Shown here: positions 8,324 through 16,698 of the stretch, in pieces
Numbering within the stretch: the stretch's first letter is position 1
Layout of the letters: each line of letters starts with the position of its first letter
NCBI RefSeq assembly: GCF_000246855.1
Contig: NC_016609.1
Coordinates: 2,728,001 to 2,792,000, forward strand
Length of the DNA stretch: 64,000 nt
From: Niastella koreensis GR20-10
Lineage (GTDB): Bacteria; Bacteroidota; Bacteroidia; Chitinophagales; Chitinophagaceae
Direction: 5' to 3'
The notes under the pieces: model-generated
The model's database searches: none
Seen by the model: only the letters and a program-made list of their open reading frames with translations
What the model was told of the DNA's origin: nothing
Translations under genes and position numbers: made by a program

Positions 8324-9109
8324 ATGCAATTAGCAAACAGCACAATTCTTATTACAGGAGGCTCAAGCGGAATAGGCCTGGAGTTTTTGAAACAACTTAG
8401 CCAACATAACGTAACAAAAATTATTATTACAGGGCGGGATGGTTCAAAATTAGAACAGATTAAACAGCAGTTTCCCCACATACATACCGTAAAAAGCGAT
8501 GTAAGCGATTCCAAAGAGATCGGACAATTGTACAACAATATCACAAAGGAATTTCCCGCACTGAACATTATTATCAATAATGCAGGTATTATGCGAAACA
8601 TGGACTTGCAGGATACAAGTATGGATCTGGGGAACATCACTGAAGAAATTGATACCAATTTGTCGGGAACGATCCGCATGGTCCATCAGTTCCTGCCGCA
8701 TTTAAAAAAGAAAAGCGCAGCTGCCATCGTAAATATTTCATCGGGATTGGCATTTATTCCATTTCCGCTCTCTCCTGTTTACAGTGCTACAAAAGCAGGG
8801 ATCCATTCTTATACTCAGATATTGCGTTTACAACTGAAACACACCAATGTCAAAATCTTTGAAGTTGCGCCCCCTTCTACCGAAACACCACTTCTAAACG
8901 CATTTTCAAACGTGGATATGGGAAGTACCGTACAGAATATGAAAGTGGACAAAATGGTAAGGGTTGCTATTCAGGGAATTCTGAAAGACAAAGCAGAAAT
9001 ATTGCCGGGAATGGCAAAAGTGCTGAAATTAATGGGGAGAATTGCGCCTCGGTTTTTCCTGAATTTTATGGATGGAGCTGTAGAAAAAGGAAAGCGGAAA
9101 TCAAAATAG
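8324..9109 (+). CDS. short-chain dehydrogenase (DltE-like oxidoreductase)
   Basis: The 261-residue SDR has TGGSSGIG at 11-18, NNAG at 85-88, Ser139/140 in VNISSG, and the YSATK pair (Tyr153, Lys157). The shape of the first half and the short loop before the active site fit the DltE-like branch of uncharacterised SDRs. It is cytosolic and NAD(P)-dependent with unknown substrate. An AraC regulator starts 12 bp after its stop, and a 21-bp-spaced direct repeat lies upstream, so it is probably the regulated target. The sequence is clearly different from the SDR at 1532, so the two SDR/AraC pairs are not a recent duplication. Confidence 0.87.
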   Translation: MQLANSTILITGGSSGIGLEFLKQLSQHNVTKIIITGRDGSKLEQIKQQFPHIHTVKSDVSDSKEIGQLYNNITKEFPALNIIINNAGIMRNMDLQDTSMDLGNITEEIDTNLSGTIRMVHQFLPHLKKKSAAAIVNISSGLAFIPFPLSPVYSATKAGIHSYTQILRLQLKHTNVKIFEVAPPSTETPLLNAFSNVDMGSTVQNMKVDKMVRVAIQGILKDKAEILPGMAKVLKLMGRIAPRFFLNFMDGAVEKGKRKSK

Positions 9110-9121
9110 TATATTTGTTAT

Positions 9122-10024
9122 ATGATAAATGGAACACCTGCCAGAGTAAAAACCATAACTCAGGCACACCGGGTGCTGGCGCTTCCTACGCCTAAACATC
9201 CCCTGATCAGTGTCGTTGACTATACACAGGTTCAAGCACCGGCAGGCGTTAGTGCTGTATTTGATTTCTATTCCATATCGCTTAAGAGAGGAGTCAATAA
9301 ACTGATTTATGGTCAACAGGAATATGATTTTGACGAAGGCGTTTTGTATTTTTTAGCACCCAACCAGGTGTTGAGCGCAGAAGAAACCTCAGATAAAGAA
9401 CGTTCGGGCTGGATCTTATTCCTGCATCCTGATTTTTTATGGAATACGTCGCTGGCAAAAAAGATTAAACAATACGAGTTTTTTAATTATTCAGTAAATG
9501 AAGCATTGTTTCTTTCAGAAAATGAAGAAACGATCCTCAATGGAATTATTCAAAACATTCAGCAGGAGTACAATGCAAACATTGATAAGTTTAGCCAGGA
9601 TGTAATAATTGCACAATTAGAATTACTACTTACATATTCACGACGATTTTACGAGCGGCAATTCATTACCCGAAAAATAACAAACCACAAGATCTTAGAA
9701 CGTTTGGAAGATCTGTTGAACGATTATTTCAATAGTGAAGATATACTATCAAAAGGGTTGCCGTCTGTTCAATATGTTGCGGAAAAACTAACTATATCTA
9801 CTAAGTATTTAAGCAATTTGCTGAAACAATTGACAGGGCAAACCACGCAACAGCACATACAAAATAAACTCATTGAAAAAGCAAAGGAAAAACTATCCAC
9901 CACTGATTTATCAGTAAGCGAAATTGCTTATCAATTGGGGTTCGAACATTCTCAGTCATTCAACAAACTTTTCAAAACAAAAACCAATCTTTCACCACTG
10001 GAATTCAGGCGGTCGTTTAATTGA
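9122..10024 (+). CDS. AraC-family transcriptional regulator
   Basis: The 300-residue protein has an N-terminal cupin-like sensing half (YFLAPNQVLSAEE and the GWILFLHPDFLW strand pair) and a C-terminal double HTH: VQYVAEKLTISTKYLSNLLKQLTG for the first and ISEIAYQLGFEHSQSFNKLFK-type for the second, ending LSPLEFRRS. This layout is the Bacteroidota AraC type. It lies 12 bp behind the SDR gene at 8324 and most likely controls that operon via the 8243-8277 repeats. Confidence 0.87.
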   Translation: MINGTPARVKTITQAHRVLALPTPKHPLISVVDYTQVQAPAGVSAVFDFYSISLKRGVNKLIYGQQEYDFDEGVLYFLAPNQVLSAEETSDKERSGWILFLHPDFLWNTSLAKKIKQYEFFNYSVNEALFLSENEETILNGIIQNIQQEYNANIDKFSQDVIIAQLELLLTYSRRFYERQFITRKITNHKILERLEDLLNDYFNSEDILSKGLPSVQYVAEKLTISTKYLSNLLKQLTGQTTQQHIQNKLIEKAKEKLSTTDLSVSEIAYQLGFEHSQSFNKLFKTKTNLSPLEFRRSFN

Positions 10025-10189
10025 CTTATACTACCACGTATGATTGGAATATAACATCCGGTGCTGATTGCTGGTATAACAATATTATTTATTGAAACTT
10101 ACTATATTCTTAAATGGTTGAATATCTGTTAAATTATCCAGAAATAGGTTAGACAATTGTCCAGCCGGCCCGACTGTTAAGGAAATGTA

Positions 10190-10222
10190 AAAAGCTCGCT
10201 CCAAAAGCGGGCTTTTATTTTA
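10190..10222 (+). terminator. rho-independent terminator
   Basis: AAAAGCTCGCT (10190-10200) pairs with AGCGGGCTTTT (10206-10216) with one G-T pair and a 5-base loop, followed by ATTTTATAT. It is 165 bp after the AraC gene stop and probably ends that transcript. Confidence 0.65.
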
Positions 10223-10262
10223 TATGTTGTATTTGAGATTATATGACGACCGATACTCATTT

Positions 10263-10303
10263 AATGCCTCGAAGCCAATACTTTTAAAGCACTGGCTTTT
10301 TGT
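10263..10303. repeat. direct repeat copy 1 (with hairpin)
   Basis: AATGCCTCG, five variable bases, then a 24-base core beginning AATACTTTTAAAGCACTGG. A near-identical copy lies at 11588-11627 in the same orientation. In this copy the arms AAGCCA and TGGCTT form a hairpin followed by TTTTG, so it may also act as a plus-strand terminator. The two copies bracket the DsbA/peroxiredoxin pair. Confidence 0.6.
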
Positions 10304-10309
10304 TAACTA

Positions 10310-10846
10310 CTATTTACTTATATAGTTTTTTTCAAGAGCGCTATACAACGAAGTAAAATCATAACCGCCATTGTATTTATAGCCATTGATAAAAAATGAA
10401 GGCGTTCCATTCACACCGCTTCGCATACCGCTCTCAAAATCTGATTCTATTTTTTCAAGAAGTGATTTGTCTGCAAGGTCTCTCTTCAACTCAATGATAT
10501 TTAGCTTGAGCTCTTCGGCGAATTTCAAAAGCGCAAATTGGCTAAGTTGTGTTTGATGTTCATAGATCATATCGTGCATCTGCCAAAATTTATTCTGCCT
10601 GCCTGCAGCTTCTGCAGTCTTTGCAGCAGGTATCGCCAACTCATGTAGATTGGATAAAGGAAAATTCCTGAATACAAAGCTTATGTTTTTACCAAGCCTT
10701 TTTTGAATTTCCTTCACTATCGGATGGGCAGCACCACAGTGAGGGCATTGATAATCGCCATATTCCACCAATAGTATTTCCGCATCAGGAGAACCCTGAA
10801 CGTGATCGTTTTTATTTACAGGAGGTGTTAATTTTGCCATGATCAT
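10310..10846 (-). CDS. DsbA-family thioredoxin-like protein
   Basis: The 178-residue protein has the redox motif CPHC (Cys34, Cys37) in YGDYQCPHCGAAHP and the cis-proline loop GTPSFFING near 145, with the helical insertion of DsbA-type enzymes between them. There is no signal peptide, so it probably acts in the cytosol. Its relatives in Bacteroidota are often annotated as DsbA or as NhaA-associated thioredoxins. The start ATG overlaps the stop of the peroxiredoxin gene by 4 bases (ATGA), so the two are translationally coupled. A second ATG two codons later is an alternative start. It may recycle or partner the peroxiredoxin. Confidence 0.88.
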   Translation of the reverse strand: MIMAKLTPPVNKNDHVQGSPDAEILLVEYGDYQCPHCGAAHPIVKEIQKRLGKNISFVFRNFPLSNLHELAIPAAKTAEAAGRQNKFWQMHDMIYEHQTQLSQFALLKFAEELKLNIIELKRDLADKSLLEKIESDFESGMRSGVNGTPSFFINGYKYNGGYDFTSLYSALEKNYISK

Positions 10847-11310
10847 TGTTTTTTATTCGTTATGGTTTCTAAAGCTGTGATAATGCCATCTGCACCCGGA
10901 TTGATCCCTATGGGTGACAGATAACTCCATTGGATTACCCCATTTGTGTCCATTACAAACAAAGCCCTTTCACTTTGGCCTTCCCTGTTGTCATACACGC
11001 CGTACTTTTTTGCTATATCGCCTTTCGGCTCAAAATCAGCAAGCAACGTAAAATGGAGTTTCCTGTCCTTCTTAAAAGCCTCATGACACCATTTACTGTC
11101 AACAGAAATACCCAATAGTTCCGCATTATACTTCTTAAAATAGTTCAGCATTTCATTATAGAGTGTCATCTGGTCTCCGCATACGGGGCTCCAGTCTGCA
11201 GGATAAAACGCGATTATTACATTTTTACCTTTTAATTGTTTCAATGTGAATTTCTGATCAAGGGTGGCGTATAATTCAAAATCAGGGGCAATATCATTTT
11301 GGTCTAACAT
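10843..11310 (-). CDS. peroxiredoxin (AhpC/TSA family)
   Basis: From the ATG at 11308-11310 the protein has about 155 residues. The frame is open further to a TTG, which looks like a poorer start. It carries the peroxidatic cysteine in DWSPVCGDQ (about Cys44), the GISVDSKW strand and the DTNGVIQW segment of AhpE/BCP-like peroxiredoxins. It reduces hydrogen peroxide and organic peroxides. It overlaps the DsbA-like gene downstream and so forms a two-gene redox operon. A cysteine in SKWCHEAF could serve as the resolving residue. Confidence 0.88.
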   Translation of the reverse strand: MLDQNDIAPDFELYATLDQKFTLKQLKGKNVIIAFYPADWSPVCGDQMTLYNEMLNYFKKYNAELLGISVDSKWCHEAFKKDRKLHFTLLADFEPKGDIAKKYGVYDNREGQSERALFVMDTNGVIQWSYLSPIGINPGADGIITALETITNKKQ

Positions 11311-11377
11311 AATAAAACAGTTTAGCAATGAAAAAATTGATTATTATGGGCCTAAGCAAGTTTCCGGAGTATATACT

Positions 11378-11556
11378 TACACTCTTCGCAGTCCCCTTAT
11401 CCATTATTGTTGAATAATTGAGTTGCTCGGCTCTCCAGCCATGCCACACAACTTTATGCATTTTTGCATCAGTCATACTAAGAGTGATAGGGTTTGAGCA
11501 CGACATAAGGCAAATAGATATAACGTTGCGGGAAACAATATTTTATTGAATTTCAT
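11378..11556 (-). pseudogene. remnant of a DUF4136 lipoprotein gene (core deleted, frameshifted)
   Basis: Reading from ATG 11554-11556 gives MKFNKILFPATLYLFAL, then a frameshift leads into SCSNP (a lipobox cysteine region), which is joined directly to TDAKMHKVVWHGWRAEQLNY. The intact paralogue at 15569 has MKFSYFILGV, LALSCSNPV and, 120 residues later, DANTDKVVWQGWTTRKLNY. The middle ~120 residues are therefore missing here and the signal-peptide frame is shifted. Upstream bases (AAGAGGTGTTC before ATG) also match those of the intact gene. It is a dead second copy. Confidence 0.75.
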
Positions 11557-11587
11557 GAACACCTCTTGATTTTTTAAAGCAACAAAT

Positions 11588-11627
11588 AATGCCTCGGGGA
11601 AATACTTTTAAAGCACTGGCTTTTGTG
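11588..11627. repeat. direct repeat copy 2
   Basis: This is the second copy of the repeat at 10263-10303: AATGCCTCG, GGGA, then the shared core from AATACTTTTAAAGCACTGG through CTTTTGT. The left hairpin arm is altered here, so the hairpin is lost. About 1.3 kb lies between the copies. Confidence 0.6.
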
Positions 11628-12485
11628 CGTTGTTGTAGACAAATACTTGCCGCTTCTTTCATGCAAACCATACCGGGAGCAACAAGCTCCAGGCCGTACC
11701 CATTTTCATTTTCCGAAATGTTTACAGAATAATGTTAAACATCCCCTTGTTTTTATTTTTTTATTAATTTGTTTTAACGATGCAGAAAAAATATTTTTTG
11801 AGGCTACATGCATAGCACGGATTACTTTTGGTATCTCAATTAGAGTATTCACCTGGTATGGTTTGTTAACACATAACATAACACCAGGTGCTCGCTTTTT
11901 TAAAACGTTTAATGTGATGGATAAGAAAATGGGTAGACAAAACCGCTATTAAGAAAACAGATATTCTTTCAGGAGTTCCTGCTCAGAATACTTATTTGTG
12001 AGATGCGAATTTCAAAAATCCGAACAAAAAGGGTAGCAACACGATGCGGCAGTATTGACAAAATGCAATTTCAATTGCTTTCGTTCTGCAAAGGTAAGGA
12101 CATTAAAAACGAAAAAACCAAATTTTACGATGTGTTTTTAAAAATAAATTTTCCCGACATAATCCCGGAAGAGGCCAGGTCGCGTTGACCTCAAAAATAT
12201 TAAGCTCTCAACATTGTTGTCATATAAATCCTGCTGGCTGTGATATGAAATTGTATACTTCTATTTTAGAAACAACATCAACATTTTGAGCTGATCATAA
12301 AAAACTCCGGCGATGCCGATCTGGCAAATACGGTGGATCTTCAACCGGGCTGGAGCTGTACTATGGGTTTAGTAAATGGAAAGAGGAGAGCCTTTTTTAC
12401 CCGAAGAAACAATGGATCGGTAGTTGAGTGGTACGTGTTCGGACTAATGATCACTCGGCACTCATATTGCACGTAGGAAAAACGT
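11628..12485. other. 858-bp stretch without a recognised gene
   Basis: Two plus-strand frames of 109 and 61 codons (from 11623 and 12003) and a short open stretch at about 12270-12475 (NTVDLQPGWSCTMGLVNG) are present, but none shows a known motif, good start or codon pattern like the neighbours. The region is AT-rich and looks like decayed sequence. Confidence 0.35.
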
Positions 12486-13244
12486 ATGAAAAAAGACAAT
12501 TTCCTGAGGTACAAAAGAAGGAGCAGGTGGATCTTGCTATCGGGCATTTTATTGGTAGTGGTTTCACCTTTTCTTTTGATTCAGCCTGCAGTTCTACAAT
12601 TCTTTACCGGGAAAGGAGATATTGGTAGTTCCATTGGGGGGATAACAGGTCCCTTTGTAGGAATGATCGGCGCTATTCTGGTATATCTCTCCTTCGAGCA
12701 GCAGATAGAAGCAAACCAGACCCAGCGGAAGGCACTGCGCAATGAGATTATGCAAAATCAGATTAAAAGCGAATATGAAACCCTGGATAAACACCTTACG
12801 GAGATAAAAGACGAGTTCTATAAATTAAAATACCGAAGAGGTTTGCTGGCCATCCAACTGAACCACCCTCATAGGGGTAGTATATTGGAGGGCGGAGATG
12901 CCATTGAGGCTTATTCTCATGATATCAAGAATTATGGCGATCAGATTTATCTGGACACCATTGAATTTGAATACGGTGTCCGGTATTTTTTTCTGCTCAT
13001 CAACACATTCCACGAACAATTAACCATGTCCATTGTACCGGAACAACAGAAATTTTATCTCGCGAGAAAATTTTTGTACTTCTATGAATCCAAAATTAAA
13101 TGGCAAATGCAATTACTGAATCGGCACACGTTAGAATCGGGGGAGAATGGCGAGCAATTCACGCGGATTCATCAGGAAGCCCTTGCAATAATGAAAAAAA
13201 CTGAGGACACGTATAAATTGTACCAGGTGGAACCAATCATTTAG
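12486..13244 (+). CDS. membrane protein resembling putative phage abortive-infection proteins
   Basis: The 252-residue protein has two transmembrane helices (about 15-37 and 49-68), the second in the phrase IGGITGPFVGMIGAILVYLSF, followed by a long charged helical region (QQIEANQTQRKALRNEIMQNQIK) and a cytosolic helical domain. This plan, with G-x-I-G-G-x-x-x-P at the membrane, matches the family annotated as putative phage abortive infection protein (putAbiC). It stands alone between two gene-free stretches, as accessory defence genes often do. The function is not shown by the sequence, and a general signalling or scaffold role is also possible. Confidence 0.6.
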   Translation: MKKDNFLRYKRRSRWILLSGILLVVVSPFLLIQPAVLQFFTGKGDIGSSIGGITGPFVGMIGAILVYLSFEQQIEANQTQRKALRNEIMQNQIKSEYETLDKHLTEIKDEFYKLKYRRGLLAIQLNHPHRGSILEGGDAIEAYSHDIKNYGDQIYLDTIEFEYGVRYFFLLINTFHEQLTMSIVPEQQKFYLARKFLYFYESKIKWQMQLLNRHTLESGENGEQFTRIHQEALAIMKKTEDTYKLYQVEPII

Positions 13245-13871
13245 ATAAATGTTTAGGTTATTCATTTTACCCCTATCGTAGATTTTTGCCCTTAACTATC
13301 ATAAAAGGATTTTTATGGAGTCGACTTCGGATCCTTGAAAAGTAAAGCATGTCAATTTGAAATATCTCAAGCAAGAAAGAAACAAGAATCAATTTGGGTA
13401 ATTTGTTGCCCATCTTGCGGTTATCGCTATGCAGAGGATTGTTATAACCATGAAACATTAACACTAGGGGATAAGACAGCAAAAAAACAGATCCCCTTTG
13501 CAACCAATTTTTGTATGATGCGTTGTTAAATCTTAAAACTTAATTTGTTATGAGCGCCGGCTTGCTGATGTCGGGCAACAGTAAAAATTATTTTAAAAAA
13601 TAGGGGGTAAATCTTTTTATTTTGATTTCAATAGTTTTAGTTTTGTATCACGAATAAGCACTCATTCTACCCTGTATCTGTCATTACATCCTGCTGTTAA
13701 GTGATCAATACGTTATCCTCAATCAACGTGGCATTTAATTTATCTCACCATTTTTTTAAAAGAATTAGTCTTCCTGTGTAAACACACTATTCTTACCGAT
13801 ACTGTGCGCCATTCCTTAATTACCATAGGGATTTAAACAATAATTTTTATTATTTAATTCTGGGAGGTTGT
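13245..13871. other. 627-bp stretch without a recognised gene
   Basis: A 64-codon frame from 13335 includes CPSCGYRY, but it resembles no known protein and has no clear start. The stretch is AT-rich. The last 100 bases precede the yfdX-like gene and presumably hold its promoter; GGGAGG at 13861-13866 is a good ribosome binding site for the ATG at 13872. Confidence 0.4.
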
Positions 13872-14843
13872 ATGAAAAAGATATTAGTCTTAATTGCGAT
13901 CCTATTTTCTACGGAATATTTGTTATCGTGCAAAGAAAATAAAACACCGGCAATTAAAAGTGAATCACCGGGCCGAACAAGCAATCCGAAATCCAATATT
14001 TCAAAACCACCCGCAACAAATCTTTCACCCCGGAAAGTACAGGATCAAATCAATAAAGAAATTCATGATGCATTATTAATTTCCAATGAATCTATTACAG
14101 GGGAAGCAGCAATAGTAATTGCCGAAACACATAATGCCATTCGCCATCTGCTCGATAGTAACTATGCAGCTGCGACGAAAGCCATTGAAAACGCAATAGG
14201 GAAATCGGAAGTTGTAACCAGCAAAAACCGTGGTAATGGATTGGTGCCACTAACAAGGGATGTTACTGTACGGGACCTGGTTGCAGATCTGCAAACCCTT
14301 AATGATGCCAGGAATGAAGTTGAAGACCTTATAGATAAGGGATACCTGCAAGATGCAAGAAGATTAGCCAATTTGCTTGTTAGCGAAATTTACATCAGCA
14401 CTTCAAGCATTCCATTGCAAACCTATCCCGCAGCTTTAAAGGAAGCGGTGGAACTGTCGAAGGAAAAGTAAGCTACCGAGGCTGCGCTTATATTAAATAC
14501 GGCTCTTAATACTATCGTAGTGCAGGAAAGGTATATCCCATTGCCTTTGATACGGGCTGAACTGATGCTGGCAACAGCAGACTCGTTGATTACCGCAAAA
14601 AATACTAATGAAGTAGCCATCGATGCATTCCTTGAGAATGCAGACTATCAAATTCGCTTTGCAGAAGAGCTGGGTTATGGAAAACGGGATAAGGAGTTTG
14701 AAGAATTGTATGATGCAATAAAAAATGTAAGGAAAGATGTGAAAGAGAAGAACGCTGATAACAAAAGCCTGATCGGCAATTTAAGAAAAAAGCTTTCCGC
14801 ATTTAAAAACCGAATTACGCCAGAAACCGAAACCAAAAAGTAG
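13872..14843 (+). pseudogene. yfdX: YfdX-family lipoprotein interrupted by one in-frame stop
   Basis: The frame from ATG 13872 to TAG at 14841-14843 is continuous except for a single TAA at 14469-14471, after codon 199. The product would be about 323 residues. It starts with a lipoprotein signal (Cys20 in LLSCKEN). A YfdX-like helical domain follows: HNAIRHLLDSNYAAATKAIENAIGK before the stop, and ERYIPLPLIRAELMLATADSL after it. YfdX is an acid- and heat-stress-linked periplasmic protein in enterobacteria and a component of the heat-resistance locus. The second part has no start of its own at the break (only a GTG at 14519). Either a recent nonsense mutation, a sequencing error or readthrough explains the stop. 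An HdeD-type gene follows. Confidence 0.75.
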
Positions 14844-14913
14844 CTAAACTTTACCGATACATGGTTTTATCGGTTGAAGTACATTATCATTTGTTTCTTT
14901 AGATACTACTATT

Positions 14914-15489
14914 ATGACTACTACGATTGTTCCAGTCGCTGGCAGGAATGTTCGCTATTGGTGGATCTTCCTTTTGCGTGGCCTGTTATTTATAATTGCA
15001 GGGGTACTTACTTTTCGTTATCCCCTGGAAAGCTATGTAACCTTAAGTATTTTCTTTGGCGTTACGATGCTTTTTACCGGCATATTAGAATTAACCTTTA
15101 CTCTCTCGACCCGTAAAATAAAAGGATGGGGATGGCGGTTGGCGGCCTCTCTTATTGATCTTATTCTGGGAATCATCTTAATACTGGATATTGGGATCAG
15201 TATGGCGGTTTTACCATTTCTCGTCAGTTTCTGGTTTTTATTCAGGGGTATTACGATGTTAAGTTTTTCAGGCATTGTCAGGAACGTAGGCAGTACAGCC
15301 TGGATGATCACAGGAGGTATTCTACTGATATTTTTTGCTATTCTTATTATGATCAACCCGGTGTTGGGTGCTGTGACCATTGTCACCTGGACAGGACTGG
15401 CTTTTATAGTAGCTGGCATTTTCAATATCATTCTGACCATACAACTAAAAAAGGAACCGCAGAGTTCTGGCAAAAATGGGATCGACTAA
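14914..15489 (+). CDS. hdeD: HdeD/DUF308 family membrane protein
   Basis: The 191-residue protein has six hydrophobic helices in three pairs, each pair repeating the DUF308 pattern (WWIFLLRGLLFIIAGVLTF; SLIDLILGIILI; AWMITGGILLIFFAILIMINP). HdeD is an inner-membrane protein of acid stress in E. coli and a member of the transmissible heat-resistance locus. It lies 70 bp after the YfdX gene on the same strand, the same pairing as in that locus. The stop codon is inside a strong hairpin. Confidence 0.85.
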   Translation: MTTTIVPVAGRNVRYWWIFLLRGLLFIIAGVLTFRYPLESYVTLSIFFGVTMLFTGILELTFTLSTRKIKGWGWRLAASLIDLILGIILILDIGISMAVLPFLVSFWFLFRGITMLSFSGIVRNVGSTAWMITGGILLIFFAILIMINPVLGAVTIVTWTGLAFIVAGIFNIILTIQLKKEPQSSGKNGID

Positions 15490-15513
15490 TCACTACCCGA
15501 ATAGTGATTAGTC
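15484..15513 (+). terminator. perfect 12-bp hairpin over the hdeD stop codon
   Basis: GACTAATCACTA (15484-15495) pairs fully with TAGTGATTAGTC (15502-15513) around a CCCGAA loop. No T run follows, so it may stabilise or process the mRNA rather than act as a simple terminator. Confidence 0.5.
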
Positions 15514-15568
15514 ACATACACCCGCATTGTACTATCTATAGCTTCAATAATAATCAAAGGAGGGTTTT

Positions 15569-16141
15569 ATGAAGTTCAGTTATTTTATATTGGGGGTAGC
15601 TTTATTTCATTTTTTAGCATTATCCTGCTCCAATCCGGTACACATACAAAAGGATCCGGCCGTAAACCTGTCAACCTATCAAACCTATTCCTGGGTAGAT
15701 ACCAAAGAAAATGAACAGGATAATGTTGCAAAGCCAACCGCATATTTAGATATTAGTATGCGCAAGACTGTAAACCAACAGCTGGCTAAAAAAGGTTGGA
15801 AAGAAACGGACCAGCATCCTGATGTACTCATAAGTTATGAAGTACTGGTAGAAAGATCCACAGAGGAACGATCAAATCCTGTTTACACAAGACCATTCAC
15901 CAGGGTTTTCTATAACCCTTTCAGGGGGCGCTGGATTAACATCTATTATCCTTCAGAGTTCCTTGGATATCAAACATACCAGGTGCCGGTAAAAGAAGGC
16001 ACAATTATAATATCTATGGTAGATGCAAACACAGATAAAGTAGTTTGGCAGGGCTGGACAACAAGAAAACTCAACTATGCAATGCTAACGGAAAAGGAAA
16101 TAAAGAAAAGCGTAGCTGATATTTTCAAAAAATTTGTTTAA
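15569..16141 (+). CDS. DUF4136 lipoprotein
   Basis: The 190-residue protein has a lipoprotein signal peptide with lipobox LALSC (Cys20). The mature part fits DUF4136: the TYSWVDTKE strand near 48, MRKTVNQQLAKKGWKE, DVLISYEV, and the C-terminal VVWQGWTTRKLNY followed by a final helix. Such lipoproteins are anchored in the outer membrane and have no known activity. The start is supported by AAAGGAGGG at 15557-15565. A broken paralogue lies at 11378-11556. Its position between hdeD and the two-component genes puts it in the stress island. Confidence 0.85.
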   Translation: MKFSYFILGVALFHFLALSCSNPVHIQKDPAVNLSTYQTYSWVDTKENEQDNVAKPTAYLDISMRKTVNQQLAKKGWKETDQHPDVLISYEVLVERSTEERSNPVYTRPFTRVFYNPFRGRWINIYYPSEFLGYQTYQVPVKEGTIIISMVDANTDKVVWQGWTTRKLNYAMLTEKEIKKSVADIFKKFV

Positions 16142-16240
16142 GAAGTTTTATCAATGCTGTTTTCAAACTTGCAATGATGCTGCCCGTATGGACAAATATC
16201 TTTGAAGTAAGGGGATTTTTAAAAATTAATTCAGGTAACC

Positions 16241-16663
16241 ATGAAGTATATTATTCTTTTAGTAGATGATGATGATGATGAATTTGATCTGTTCATGGAA
16301 GCTTTGCACGGAACAAACTTACAATGTGATTGCATTTTTTCTAAAAATGCAGAAAAGGCATTACACCTATTGTATTATACAATACCGGATTTTATTTTTA
16401 TTGATTACAACATGCCTAAAATAAATGGCTTGAAATTTATTACAGAAATTAAAAAGTTAAGACCCCCCCGCGATGTTCCCATTATTCTATACTCCTCCGC
16501 GATCACTGACAGCCTGGCTAAAAATGCAATGGCCCTGGGAGCCTTTCTATGTATTAAAAAACCTTATGAGATCAATACTCTTACTAAAATATTACTAAAT
16601 ATTCTTACAAAATCACGGGCGTTCAACTTTCATTTTACCACCAGGATCAATCCTGGAAATTAG
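16241..16663 (+). CDS. single-domain response regulator
   Basis: The 140-residue protein is a lone receiver domain: acidic pocket Asp9-Asp11 in LVDDDDDE, phosphoacceptor Asp55 in FIDYNMP, Ser85 in ILYSSA and Lys107 before Pro. No output domain follows, so it works by protein contact, like CheY or Rcp1-type regulators. It faces the histidine kinase at 16699-17841 tail to tail (36 bp apart), which is the likely partner. Confidence 0.9.
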   Translation: MKYIILLVDDDDDEFDLFMEALHGTNLQCDCIFSKNAEKALHLLYYTIPDFIFIDYNMPKINGLKFITEIKKLRPPRDVPIILYSSAITDSLAKNAMALGAFLCIKKPYEINTLTKILLNILTKSRAFNFHFTTRINPGN

Positions 16664-16698
16664 CAGGAAAGCAGTTTTGGTATCGTTGCTATAGTTAC

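Noticed and set aside
11623-11952. 109-codon plus-strand open frame
   Set aside because: Starts inside the direct-repeat copy, has no recognisable domain and no codon pattern like the real genes.
13335-13529. Frame with CPSCGYRY possibly a zinc ribbon
   Set aside because: Only two cysteines in the motif, no start and no support from neighbours.
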